DNA from: Prevotella sp. UBA7764
GTDB lineage: Bacteria; Bacteroidota; Bacteroidia; Bacteroidales; Bacteroidaceae
Assembly: GCA_002481295.1 (NCBI GenBank)
Contig: DLDU01000060.1
Location: 41,930 to 105,929, forward strand
Direction of reading: 5' to 3'
DNA: 64,000 nucleotides
In this document: positions 51,006 to 58,597 of the stretch, piece after piece
Layout of the letters: each line of letters starts with the position of its first letter
Position numbering within the stretch: position 1 is the first letter of the stretch
The notes under the pieces: generated by a model
What the model saw: the letters and a program-made list of their open reading frames with translations, nothing else
Database searches by the model: none
What the model was told of the DNA's origin: nothing
Made by a program: the position numbers and the translations under genes

Positions 51006-51885
51006 ATGCAAATTGATACGAATACAGGATTGGTGCTCGAAGGCGGCGGTATGCGCGGCGTCTTCACAAGTGGCGTCTTGGACGCTTTCATGAAGCACGA
51101 GGTATGGTTTCGCTATGTCGTCGCGGTGTCTGCCGGTGCTTGCAACGGCATGAGTTACATCTCACGCCAACCCCCGGCGTGCGCGCATCTCGAACATCGA
51201 CTATCTGACAAGATATAACTATATAGGCATCAAGCATCTGGTCACGCAAGGCTGCATCTTTGACCGGGAGCTGCTCTACGATCGCTTCCCCAATGAGCTG
51301 TTGCCCTTTGACTATGATGAGTTTTTCCGCCACGCCGACGGTTTCGAAATGGTGGCGACAGACTGCGCGTCGGGTCATCCTGTCTATCTCAAGGAGACAC
51401 ACGACCGGCAACGGGCCTGCGACATCGTGAAGGCTTCCAGCAGTCTGCCCTATGTGAGCAAGATCGTTTGGGTGGACGGGCGGCCGCTACTCGACGGAGG
51501 TATCATTGACTCTATACCCGTGATGCGGAGTATAGAAGCCGGACACGCCACCAACGTGGTCATCTCTACCCGTAACTATGGTTTCCGAGAACTGGGCAAA
51601 GACCGGAAAATACCACCGTTTGTCTACCGCAACTACCCTCGGCTGCGTTTGGCACTCAGCCATCGCATCCGGGCATACAACCAACAGTTACAGCTCATCG
51701 AGGACTTGGAGCACGAAGACCGTATCATCTGCATCCGGCCACGGAAGCCCATGCAAGTGAGAAGAATAGAGAAGGACGTGGAGAAACTCGAAGCCCTCTA
51801 TGAGGAAGGATTCGCTCTGGGTGAGCAGTTCTGCGAAACGTATGGCAAATATATCCGCGAAGAGACATCATCTAAGACAAAGTAA
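51006..51885 (+). pseudogene. Patatin-like phospholipase, frameshifted at a C5 run
   Basis: This would be a ~290-residue lipid hydrolase of the YjjU/patatin type. The first frame gives LVLEGGGMRGVFTSGVLDAF (oxyanion loop) and VAVSAGACNGMSYISRQ (nucleophile elbow, with Ala in place of the first Gly). It then goes wrong at a run of five C at 51171-51175 and stops near 51216. The next frame continues correctly from about 51178 (RARISNIDYLTRYNY) to the end, with the DGG catalytic aspartate in PLLDGGIIDSIP near 51494-51528. Removing one C restores an uninterrupted protein. It is therefore either a single-base sequencing error, a recent mutation, or a phase-variable gene. Confidence 0.8.
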
Positions 51886-52012
51886 CATAGGAACAAATTA
51901 ATGGATAAGACATGGTTAATTCATGAAGATTCAATGTTCAAAAAAGAACTTAATGCTCATGACCCAAGCATTCTAAGCGGAACAAAAGCTTTCTGTGATA
52001 AAGACTAAAAGT
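51886..52012 (+). other. Short flank with a 35-residue open frame
   Basis: An ATG at 51901 opens a 35-residue frame (ending at 52008, with AHDPSILSGTKAFCDKD near its end), which stops just before the MITE-like element. It is likely the truncated end of a lost gene; no family is recognised. Confidence 0.3.
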
Positions 52013-52189
52013 GGGTGTGTCAAAATACAAATCCACAACCTAACAACCTTCAATCTGTAAGTTGAGAGCCCTCTAAAAGCAAAGAATAAGCCATTTCTTG
52101 ACTCGAAATGAGTTTTGAAATGGCTTTTTCTTATTGGAAAGTTTCAATCTGTAAGGTTTTCAAAATGGCATTTGCATTTTGATACACCC
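52013..52189. mobile_element. MITE-like element with IS-type terminal inverted repeats
   Basis: The left end GGGTGTGTCAAAATACAAA (52013-52031) matches the inverted right end (52171-52189) with two mismatches over 19 bases. The 177-bp interior has no gene. It contains a 10-bp stem (52088-52097 with 52117-52126) and a repeated TCAATCTGTAAG near 52050 and 52145. Ends of this type, reading GGGTGTGTCAAAA, are known from Bacteroidota insertion sequences, so the element is probably a non-autonomous derivative. No clear target-site duplication was found. Confidence 0.65.
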
Positions 52190-52241
52190 CCCTTATGTTT
52201 TTCAGAGCTTGAACAGATGTTCAGTCTCTATTGTATTCAAT

Positions 52242-52296
52242 GAAGAATATTCATTGCACTCACGGAAGAATATCCAGTGCATTCATGGAAGACTCG
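52242..52296. repeat. Short imperfect tandem repeat after the SPFH gene
   Basis: A 23-bp unit starting GAAGAATAT occurs at 52242 and 52265, and a third start GAAGACTCG at 52288. The copies are imperfect and lie just beyond the SPFH stop codon. Confidence 0.5.
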
Positions 52297-52302
52297 CCGA
52301 TA

Positions 52303-53289
52303 CTATTCTGCTTTCTTGCCTTTGGCATCGGCATTCGTCTTGTCGGAAGTGAAGAGCTCCTTGATGCCGCCGATGCTTCCGAGCAGATTCGTGGCCTCGT
52401 AAGGCAGGTAGACCGTCTTGGTGCGGTCACCCTCTGCTACGTTCTGCATCATCTGAATATACTTCTGTGCCAACAGGTAGTTAGCCGGATTGGTGCTCTT
52501 TCCTACTGCCTCCGTAATCTTTTCGATGGCAACAGCCTCAGCCTCTGCCTTGCGCACACGGGCCTGCGCCTCACCTTCGGCACGGAGGATGGCCTGCTGC
52601 TTGTCGGCCTCAGCACGGTTGATCGTTGCGGCCTTCTCACCTTCAGACCGCAGGATGTCGGCCTGTTTCTTACCTTCAGAGGTAAGGATGGTGGCTCGCT
52701 TATCACGCTCTGCCTGCATCTGCTTTTCCATCGCCTGCAAAACGCTCTGTGGCGGAATGATATCCTGAAGCTCCACACGGTTGACTTTGATGCCCCACTT
52801 GTTGGTAGCATCGTCGAGTACACCACGCAACTTGGTGTTGATCGTGTCGCGGGATGTCAACGTCTGATCCAGTTCCATCTCACCAATGATGTTTCGTAAA
52901 GTGGTCTGCGTGAGCTTTTCAATGGCATTGGGCAGATTGTTGATCTCATAAACAGCCTTGAAAGGATCCACGATCTGGAAATAGAGCAATGCATTGATCT
53001 GCATTTGGATGTTGTCCTTGGTGATGACATTCTGCTTGTCGAAGTCGTAGACCTGCTCTCGCAAGTCTATGTTGTTGCTGTAGACATAGCGTCCGCGCAC
53101 CAGTGTGCAAATGACTTTTGCACGGTCGATAAAAGGAATGATGATGTTGATACCGGGCTTCAACGTGGCATAGTACTTTCCCAGTCGCTCGATAATCTTG
53201 GTTTCACTCTGTGGAATGATGACGATGGCCATCTTGGCAAAGATAAGCGCAAGGACGATAAGTCCTATCAATACGTAAGTTCCAATCAT
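52303..53289 (-). CDS. SPFH/Band 7 membrane protein (stomatin-like)
   Basis: A 328-residue protein with an N-terminal membrane hairpin or anchor (residues 3-25) and a prohibitin-homology domain (about 25-190), with IVIIPQSETKIIERLGKYYATLKPG near 22 and GEMELDQTLTSRDTINTKL near 127. A long Ala/Glu/Lys/Arg-rich coiled coil (about 190-260) follows, and then a short tail. Bacterial members form large membrane rings and are linked to protease control or lipid microdomains. An NfeD-like protein is encoded upstream on the same strand, which is the usual stomatin/NfeD pairing. The 252-base gap between them holds short repeats and may contain a separate promoter. Confidence 0.9.
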   Translation of the reverse strand: MIGTYVLIGLIVLALIFAKMAIVIIPQSETKIIERLGKYYATLKPGINIIIPFIDRAKVICTLVRGRYVYSNNIDLREQVYDFDKQNVITKDNIQMQINALLYFQIVDPFKAVYEINNLPNAIEKLTQTTLRNIIGEMELDQTLTSRDTINTKLRGVLDDATNKWGIKVNRVELQDIIPPQSVLQAMEKQMQAERDKRATILTSEGKKQADILRSEGEKAATINRAEADKQQAILRAEGEAQARVRKAEAEAVAIEKITEAVGKSTNPANYLLAQKYIQMMQNVAEGDRTKTVYLPYEATNLLGSIGGIKELFTSDKTNADAKGKKAE

Positions 53290-53364
53290 ATGGTTATTGT
53301 TGTTTTATGGGTTAAACTTATTATGAACAGCCTGCAGAGACCAAGCGGAAATATTGCCCGAACC

Positions 53365-53408
53365 TACTCCTCATTAATATATGTCATGCTACTCCTTATT
53401 ATATATAG
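53365..53408. repeat. Two copies of the TACxCCTTATTATATA-type motif
   Basis: TACTCCTCATTAATATATG (53365) and TACTCCTTATTATATATAG (53390) are 25 bases apart. The same core appears at 31993-32010 (inverted) and three times at 57018-57084. Confidence 0.55.
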
Positions 53409-53541
53409 TATACTACAGCGCGATAAGCCACATTCTTGCGAAACAGATTGCATTCATCTATGCTATATTTCATAACCATATAGATAAGGCATAACATTTT
53501 CCTACACCATCAGGTAGTATCGCCACAAGCTGATTTTGATA

Positions 53542-54009
53542 TTAATCTTCTTTCGCGGCAACCTCAACGGTCACGACGATGCTCTCGCGTGCAACGACTT
53601 TCACAATAGTTCCTTTGTCGATGTTGCTTCCATCTTTGCTCACTGCGCGCCACTCGTCACCATCAATTTTGACGTATCCGGGCTTTTCCGCGGTGATCGG
53701 CTCTATCACAACGCCCTCACGACCCAAAAGCGCATCGGCATTACTCCTGCGGTTACGACGGTCGGTATGCAGATATTTCACTACTACCGGACGCACACAG
53801 AACACACAGAGACAGGAAAAGATGACAAAGACCAACACCTGTGCCCATAAAGGAATGCCGAAAAAAGAGGAGACAATAGCCCCGGCAGCTCCTACTGCAA
53901 AGCAGAGCAAGTAGAAGGTACCGGAAGAGACTTCCAATATCAACGCAAGGACACAAACCAGCGTCCATAGCAGCCATAGGTTTTCAGAAAGATAATCTAT
54001 CATAGTCAT
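53542..54009 (-). CDS. NfeD-like membrane protein
   Basis: A 155-residue protein of the NfeD family. Hydrophobic helices at about 10-25 and 28-80 (NLWLLWTLVCVLALILEV and then AVGAAGAIVSSF, LVFVIFSCLCVFCV) precede a soluble C-terminal OB-fold domain (about 90-155) that has REGVVIEPITAEKPGYVKIDGDEW near 102. This short form lacks the ClpP-like protease domain of the long NfeD. It is encoded upstream of the SPFH gene in the same direction, as expected for a stomatin partner. Confidence 0.85.
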   Translation of the reverse strand: MTMIDYLSENLWLLWTLVCVLALILEVSSGTFYLLCFAVGAAGAIVSSFFGIPLWAQVLVFVIFSCLCVFCVRPVVVKYLHTDRRNRRSNADALLGREGVVIEPITAEKPGYVKIDGDEWRAVSKDGSNIDKGTIVKVVARESIVVTVEVAAKED

Positions 54010-54100
54010 AGAGATTGTTTTCTGTAGGTAAAATTAAGAAAAAAAATCGATATTCCCTACATTTCGCTAAAAGAATTATGTGCAACTTAAGATTAATTCA

Positions 54101-54108
54101 TAACTTTG
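54101..54108 (+). promoter_or_regulatory. Putative -7 box for the Sel1-like gene
   Basis: TAACTTTG on the + strand, 38 bases before the ATG at 54146. Confidence 0.5.
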
Positions 54109-54145
54109 CAATAACTGAAAGGATAAATCATCAAAACAGAAGGCT

Positions 54146-54430
54146 ATGACAAGTATTTGGAGAAAGTTTTTTGGATTCACTGACGAAGAACATGAAGGAG
54201 AAACCTACGATGAAGCCGTGCAAAGAGCCAAGAAACTTTTGCACGAAGAAAACTACGAGGATGCGTGCCGTATCCTGAGATATGCAGAAAAGCAACACCA
54301 TGCCGAGGCAATGTATTACCTGGCATGGTGCTATTGGAACGGGACCGGCGTGCGCGAGGATGCGGGACATGCGCGGCACCTATGGAAAGTTTGCGATGCG
54401 ATGGGCTTCAAAAAAGAGCATCCGGAATAA
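54146..54430 (+). CDS. Small Sel1/TPR-like protein
   Basis: A 94-residue cytoplasmic protein. After a charged start, it shows YDEAVQRAKKLLHEENYEDACRIL (a TPR-like helix pair near residue 21) and AEAMYYLAWCYWNGTGVREDAGHARHLW near 52, a good Sel1-like repeat (A..LG..Y..G.G...). One repeat and a half are present, which is short for the family; it may be a scaffold for a protein partner. Divergent in direction from the adjacent NfeD gene and convergent with the M48 protease gene. Confidence 0.7.
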   Translation: MTSIWRKFFGFTDEEHEGETYDEAVQRAKKLLHEENYEDACRILRYAEKQHHAEAMYYLAWCYWNGTGVREDAGHARHLWKVCDAMGFKKEHPE

Positions 54431-54473
54431 GACTCTCTATACTTTTTGCCCAAGCAACATAGCACTAAATCTT

Positions 54474-55352
54474 CTATTTGCGGCGACGTGACTTGCTTCT
54501 CTTGGAATAGGTCGTACTCTTTTTGGCAGTAGTGTGAGTAGCCTGATAAGCCTGATAATATTTCAAAGCCTCAGGCATCTCCTGCTGCAAGGCTGCAATA
54601 CGTTTTGCATCGCTTGGGTGATCGCTCAGGAAATCATTGGTATTGTTATTGCCTTGTGACATGCGCTTCCAGAAAGGAATGGCCTCCTGGGGATTGTAGC
54701 CAGCCATAGCAGCAAAGACGAGTCCCATGTGATCAGCCTCGCTCTCATCATCACGGCTATACTTCAGATTGGCAAAAGAAAAGCCCTGCTGCATGATGCT
54801 CGTGGCAACATTGGTGAGATCACCGGCTCCCAGCACACTGCCAAGGATGTTGACCCCCTGAGTAGCATACTGCTGACGGATTTGCTTGGACATCTGCTCG
54901 GCAGAATGCTTAGCCACTGCGTGAGCGATCTCATGACCGAGAACAATAGCCAATGATGCCTCGTTCTGGGTGTAAGGCAGCAAGCCTTCATAAACTACAA
55001 TCTTTCCGCCAGGCATACAGAAGGCGTTGGCTTCCTTGCTCTGCACAAGATTGAACGACCAAGAAAAGTTCTTCACCTCGTCGGCAGCACCGTGTGAGGT
55101 CAGATAGCTCTCTACAGCAGTAGCCAGCCGCTGGCCGACCCGCTTTACCATAGCAGTATTTGTTGCATCCGTAGAGACTTTGGCGGACTGCATAAATTTC
55201 TGATACTCTTGATTACTCAAACTGAGAACCTGTTGGTCAGTGACCAAAAGATTGTGCTTGCGACCGGTGATAGGCACGGTCTGTGTGGTTCCACATGCCG
55301 ACACGAACAAGACTGTCAGCATAGTAAAGAGGAAAAACTTGATTTTCTTCAT
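54474..55352 (-). CDS. M48 family zinc metalloprotease lipoprotein
   Basis: A 292-residue exported protease of the LoiP/YggG type. The start at 55352 is chosen because it begins a lipoprotein signal (MKKIKFFLFTMLTVLFVSAC). The zinc motif HEIAHAVAKHS lies near residue 137, and the third ligand is in DDESEADHMG near 197-206. A C-terminal stretch rich in Lys, Arg, Ser and Thr (about 265-292) is unusual. Family members clear damaged outer-membrane proteins. It has a -7 box 31 bases upstream. Confidence 0.9.
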   Translation of the reverse strand: MKKIKFFLFTMLTVLFVSACGTTQTVPITGRKHNLLVTDQQVLSLSNQEYQKFMQSAKVSTDATNTAMVKRVGQRLATAVESYLTSHGAADEVKNFSWSFNLVQSKEANAFCMPGGKIVVYEGLLPYTQNEASLAIVLGHEIAHAVAKHSAEQMSKQIRQQYATQGVNILGSVLGAGDLTNVATSIMQQGFSFANLKYSRDDESEADHMGLVFAAMAGYNPQEAIPFWKRMSQGNNNTNDFLSDHPSDAKRIAALQQEMPEALKYYQAYQATHTTAKKSTTYSKRSKSRRRK

Positions 55353-55382
55353 AGTTACATAATATATATCAATTACTAACTG

Positions 55383-55390
55383 CAAAGTTA
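55383..55390 (-). promoter_or_regulatory. Putative -7 box for the M48 gene
   Basis: TAACTTTG on the minus strand, 31 bases before the chosen start. Confidence 0.5.
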
Positions 55391-55515
55391 GAGATTAATC
55401 AGTTATCAACAAAAAGAAACCTTGAATATTTTATAATTTTAGCCAACTGAAATCGATTGCACAGCGTATTGTGCAAAAAAAGATAACTTTTTCATTTTCA
55501 TATTTAGAAATATCG

Positions 55516-55523
55516 TACCTTTG
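55516..55523 (+). promoter_or_regulatory. Putative -7 box for the candidate sRNA
   Basis: TACCTTTG on the + strand, with no gene in the following 145 bases before a strong terminator. Confidence 0.5.
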
Positions 55524-55529
55524 CAACAG

Positions 55530-55710
55530 AAAAAGAAAACAATAGATTATTCAAGAACAAGCAAGTTAGTTAGGTAGTTTTTCATATAGGTAGTTATTAG
55601 GTATTTGATGATTGGTTAGGTTAATTGATGTATTAGTCAAGAAAGGTAGAGATTGTTTTTAGGTACCAAAAGACGGCAGTTATCCAAGTGGGATGACTGC
55701 CGTCTTTTGC
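55530..55710 (+). ncRNA. Candidate small RNA (promoter plus terminator, no gene)
   Basis: A stand-alone transcription unit of about 180 bases. It begins after the TACCTTTG box at 55516-55523 and ends in a 13-bp terminator stem followed by T residues. The middle has no open frame of worth and carries repeated GGTAGTT/TTAGGTA elements (near 55570-55625), which could form a structured or purine-poor RNA body. It lies between the M48 gene (-) and aroC (-), so it is antisense to neither. A leader of a lost gene is the alternative. Confidence 0.5.
55668..55708 (+). terminator. Terminator of the candidate sRNA
   Basis: AAAAGACGGCAGT (55668-55680) pairs with ACTGCCGTCTTTT (55696-55708) with a 15-base loop. 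Confidence 0.88.
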
Positions 55711-55772
55711 TTTTCTGTTATTCTTACCCTCTAAGTGTCAGAGAATTATATTCTCTTCTTACTAAAAAGCTA

Positions 55773-55826
55773 ATGACCATTTGTCCCACTGCCGTTTCTT
55801 TCTGGCAGCATTAGGCAAATGGTCAT
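55773..55826 (-). terminator. Nested hairpin terminator of aroC
   Basis: Outer arms ATGACCATTTG (55773-55783) and CAAATGGTCAT (55816-55826) enclose a CTGCC/GGCAG inner stem. On the minus strand a T5 run follows a few bases later. Confidence 0.65.
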
Positions 55827-55843
55827 CAGGACAAATGGAAGTA

Positions 55844-56920
55844 TTAGATATGCACTGTCTTGTTGAGCAGATAATTATCCAGCAACACCATTGCCGCCAT
55901 CGACTCCACAATAGGCACTGCACGCGGTAACACACAGGGATCATGACGACCTTTAGCTTGCAAAACAGTTGCGCAACCGTTTGCATCGACTGTATTTTGA
56001 CTGCGTAATAGTGTAGCTACGGGTTTGAAAGCTACGCGGAAGTATATATTCTGTCCATTTGAGATGCCGCCTTGGATGCCTCCACTGTTGTTGGTACTTG
56101 TGGTAATTTGCCCATGATCAGCGACAAAGACATCGTTTTGCTGACTGCCGCGCTGACTGACGCCGTCGAAGCCTAAGCCATATTCAAAGCCTTTCACTGC
56201 ATTGATACCGAGCATTGCAGCTCCCAGCTGAGCATGCAGCTTGTCAAACTCTGGCTCGCCAAGCCCCACAGGACAGCCTTTGATGACACAGGCGATCACT
56301 CCTCCGATGGTGTCGCCGTCGGCTTTGACCTCTCTGATCAAGGTCTCCATCTGCTTTGCTTTTTCCAGATCCGGACAGCGCACAATGTTGGAATCGATCT
56401 GAGAAAGGTCGTAATGGGTGTAGTCGTCTTCCAACTTGATGTCACCAACTTGTGTAGTGTAGGCCTGGATAGTGATACCCAACTGTTGCAAAGCCAGCAT
56501 GGCCAAGGCACCACCGACACAACGGCTGATGGTGATGCGGGCTGAAGAGCGCCCACCACCACGGGGATCACGCAGTCCATATTTGTTGTAGTAGGTATAA
56601 TCGGCATGAGAAGGACGAAACAAATCCACCATATTGTTATAGTCGGAAGATCGCTGATTTGTGTTCCGGACCATGAAACCGATCGGTGTTCCCGTCGTCT
56701 TGCCCTGGTAGACACCACTGAGCAGCTCCACGTGGTCGGGCTCTTTGCGCTGCGTAGTGATCTGACTCTGACCCGGACGACGCCGGTCTAACTGGTGCTG
56801 AATGAAATCCATGTCCACCTCTATGCCAGCCGGCATCCCGTCAACAATACCTCCTACAGCCTCACCATGACTTTCACCAAAAGTCGTCAAAGTGAATATA
56901 TTACCAAACGTGTTCCTCAT
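55844..56920 (-). CDS. aroC: Chorismate synthase
   Basis: Converts EPSP to chorismate using reduced FMN, the last common step of aromatic synthesis. The start at 56920 is chosen because MRNTFGNIF opens the conserved family N-terminus. The 358-residue protein has [16 protein letters not shown] near residue 10, [16 protein letters not shown] near 75, [15 protein letters not shown] near 101, [13 protein letters not shown] near 118-130, and a [23 protein letters not shown] segment near 295. aroE lies in the same window but in a different operon. Confidence 0.96.
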   Translation of the reverse strand: MRNTFGNIFTLTTFGESHGEAVGGIVDGMPAGIEVDMDFIQHQLDRRRPGQSQITTQRKEPDHVELLSGVYQGKTTGTPIGFMVRNTNQRSSDYNNMVDLFRPSHADYTYYNKYGLRDPRGGGRSSARITISRCVGGALAMLALQQLGITIQAYTTQVGDIKLEDDYTHYDLSQIDSNIVRCPDLEKAKQMETLIREVKADGDTIGGVIACVIKGCPVGLGEPEFDKLHAQLGAAMLGINAVKGFEYGLGFDGVSQRGSQQNDVFVADHGQITTSTNNSGGIQGGISNGQNIYFRVAFKPVATLLRSQNTVDANGCATVLQAKGRHDPCVLPRAVPIVESMAAMVLLDNYLLNKTVHI

Positions 56921-57017
56921 TGTTGTTCTTTCTTTTAGTTTTGCATCACCACACACCTGTAAATAATGGATGTCTCATGACAACCTAACAAATGTCTCCC
57001 CCCTTATCTATTTCAGC

Positions 57018-57084
57018 TACACCTTATTATATAATAGGTCACCCCTTATTATATAGGAGCGTATACACCTTATTATGTATAAGG
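57018..57084. repeat. Three copies of the TACACCTTATTATATA-type motif
   Basis: Copies at 57018-57033 (TACACCTTATTATATA), 57040-57055 (CACCCCTTATTATATA type) and 57064-57084 (TACACCTTATTATGTATAAGG), at 21-25 base spacing, between aroC and slyD. Exactly the first 16-mer recurs inverted near 31993-32010. Confidence 0.6.
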
Positions 57085-57136
57085 AGCAGGGCAAGATCTC
57101 TGATAAAGAAAATGGTTCCGGTCATCAAAGGACCGC

Positions 57137-57739
57137 TTAATGACAGTGTCTACATCCTTCGCCACAACCGCCGCCACAGCCTTCTTCACCATGGCCTCCA
57201 CAGCCTCCGCCGCAGTTATCGCAATGACCACCGCAACCTTCGCCCGACATAGCCTTGGCCAACTGTGCCATCTCTTCTTTCGTGGCCTCACGATTGGCCA
57301 GCACCTGACCGACAAAGTTCAGCGTGCAACCAGCCAATGGATGGTTCAGGTCGATGGTCACCGTATCAGGTCCCACCTCCACGACACGACCGTTGAAGTG
57401 ATCTCCTGCCTCATTTTGCAGCATCAGTATGGCATCGGGATAGACATGCTTGGAATCAAACTTGCCATCTATCTCGAAGATATGCTTGTCGACACTCTTC
57501 ACCAAGTCGTTGTTACGGGGACCAAAAGCCTGCTCCGGCGTCAACTCAAAGTTGAAACTGTCGCCAACAGCCAGGTCGACGACTTGACGCTCGAAGTCTT
57601 CCAACATAAAGCCCATACCACTAATGAAAGTAGCAGGCTTAGCCTCTTCGGTCATCTCGACAAGCACTTTCTGTCCATTAGAGACATCGTAGAGCTGATA
57701 GGAAACGCTCACCAACTTGTTACTCTTGTTTTCGCTCAT
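57137..57739 (-). CDS. slyD: FKBP-type peptidyl-prolyl isomerase with metal-binding tail (SlyD-like)
   Basis: A 200-residue prolyl isomerase and chaperone. Residues 1-160 form an FKBP domain with an IF domain insert: VLVEMTEEAKPATFISG near residue 24, VGDSFNFELTPEQAFGPRNNDLV near 58, and IDLNHPLAGCTLNFVGQVL near 130, which matches the SlyD core LNHPLAG. The C-terminal 35 residues are Gly-, Cys- and His-rich with repeated GCGG and HC motifs, suiting nickel or zinc binding as in SlyD. It has a TACCTTTG -7 box on the minus strand about 38 bases upstream. Confidence 0.93.
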   Translation of the reverse strand: MSENKSNKLVSVSYQLYDVSNGQKVLVEMTEEAKPATFISGMGFMLEDFERQVVDLAVGDSFNFELTPEQAFGPRNNDLVKSVDKHIFEIDGKFDSKHVYPDAILMLQNEAGDHFNGRVVEVGPDTVTIDLNHPLAGCTLNFVGQVLANREATKEEMAQLAKAMSGEGCGGHCDNCGGGCGGHGEEGCGGGCGEGCRHCH

Positions 57740-57776
57740 TATAATACTATTCTTTTGATTATTTGTTGTTCGCCTG

Positions 57777-57784
57777 CAAAGGTA
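57777..57784 (-). promoter_or_regulatory. Putative -7 box for slyD
   Basis: TACCTTTG on the minus strand, 38 bases upstream of the slyD start. Confidence 0.5.
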
Positions 57785-57887
57785 GTGCTTTTTTCTTAGT
57801 TACAAGCCTATTAAAATTCAAAATGGTAATATAATCTTTGATTTACATCAAAATAAGCAGTTGTTTACGCACACAGCTAACAAATTA

Positions 57888-57919
57888 TTTGGTTGGTATC
57901 GATAATTCTCGTAACTTTG
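57888..57919 (+). promoter_or_regulatory. Promoter of the small exported protein gene
   Basis: TTTG at 57888-57891 and TAACTTTG at 57912-57919 are spaced by 20 bases. A leader of about 100 bases then precedes the gene at 58029, long for this genome. Confidence 0.65.
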
Positions 57920-58028
57920 CATCGAAATCAAGAAGATAAGTGATTTCAAGGATAACATGTTGAACACCCGGACACAGATCCAATGAAGAAGATTCAGGAC
58001 AAAGCCGGGAAAGAAGAAAGGTAAAAAG

Positions 58029-58412
58029 ATGAAAAAGATTGTATTGACACTGGCTGCCATGATGACAATGAGCATGGCATTTGCAAACACAGAGAACATC
58101 CCTGAGAATGCACCTGAGGTAACCGAGGCAAGCACTGCTGCCAACTACGACATGACTGTCAACTACAGCAAACTGGCTACAACATTGGAGCTGAGTGCTG
58201 ATCAGATCGACGCTGTCGAGGCCATCCACGACCAGTTCATCAACGACATGCGCAAAGCCGCTAACGCAGAGGCTTCTGAGCGTGCTGAGCTCGTCAAGAA
58301 GGCTGCCACCAAGGAGCTGAAGTACATGCACTATGTTCTCAACGAGAAGCAGTATCGCAAGTACAACACACTGCTCAACCTCACTCTTGAGAACCGCGGT
58401 TTGCTGAAGTAA
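58029..58412 (+). CDS. Small exported helical protein (Spy/DUF4890-like)
   Basis: A 127-residue exported protein. The signal peptide is residues 1-19 (ending AFA). A Glu/Pro/Ala-rich region follows, and then a helical part: LATTLELSADQIDAVEAIHDQFINDM near residue 49-74 and KELKYMHYVLNEKQYRKYNTLLNLTL near 95. The LxxxQxxxVxxIHxxF and LNEKQYRKY patterns resemble the LTxxQ repeats of Spy-like proteins in Bacteroidota. It has its own promoter, a ~100-base leader and a clear terminator, so it is monocistronic and probably strongly expressed. Confidence 0.7.
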   Translation: MKKIVLTLAAMMTMSMAFANTENIPENAPEVTEASTAANYDMTVNYSKLATTLELSADQIDAVEAIHDQFINDMRKAANAEASERAELVKKAATKELKYMHYVLNEKQYRKYNTLLNLTLENRGLLK

Positions 58413-58485
58413 TAAGTAGATAAAGAGAACCCCTTTTCTGATACGGCATCCGCTAACGGATACAGCGTCAGAAAGCAAATATAAG

Positions 58486-58511
58486 AAGCCTCGTCTGCAA
58501 AGACGGGGCTT
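58486..58511 (+). terminator. Terminator of the small exported protein gene
   Basis: AAGCCTCGTCT (58486-58496) and AGACGGGGCTT (58501-58511) pair with one wobble, loop GCAA, followed by T5. Confidence 0.9.
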
Positions 58512-58569
58512 TTTTATTAATTGTTCTTAAATACCAGCAAGAAGCTCACGTAGATCGAAATAATTTGTC

Positions 58570-58577
58570 TACCTTTG
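58570..58577 (+). promoter_or_regulatory. Putative -7 box for the Nif3-like gene
   Basis: TACCTTTG on the + strand, 21 bases before the GTG start. Confidence 0.5.
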
Positions 58578-58597
58578 TAATCTAAAACGTATTAAGC

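Noticed and set aside
55457-55476. Stem TTGCACA/TGTGCAA as a terminator
   Set aside because: It is followed by an A run on the + strand and preceded by T on the minus strand, so it has the wrong polarity for either direction; it may belong to the upstream regulation of the candidate sRNA.
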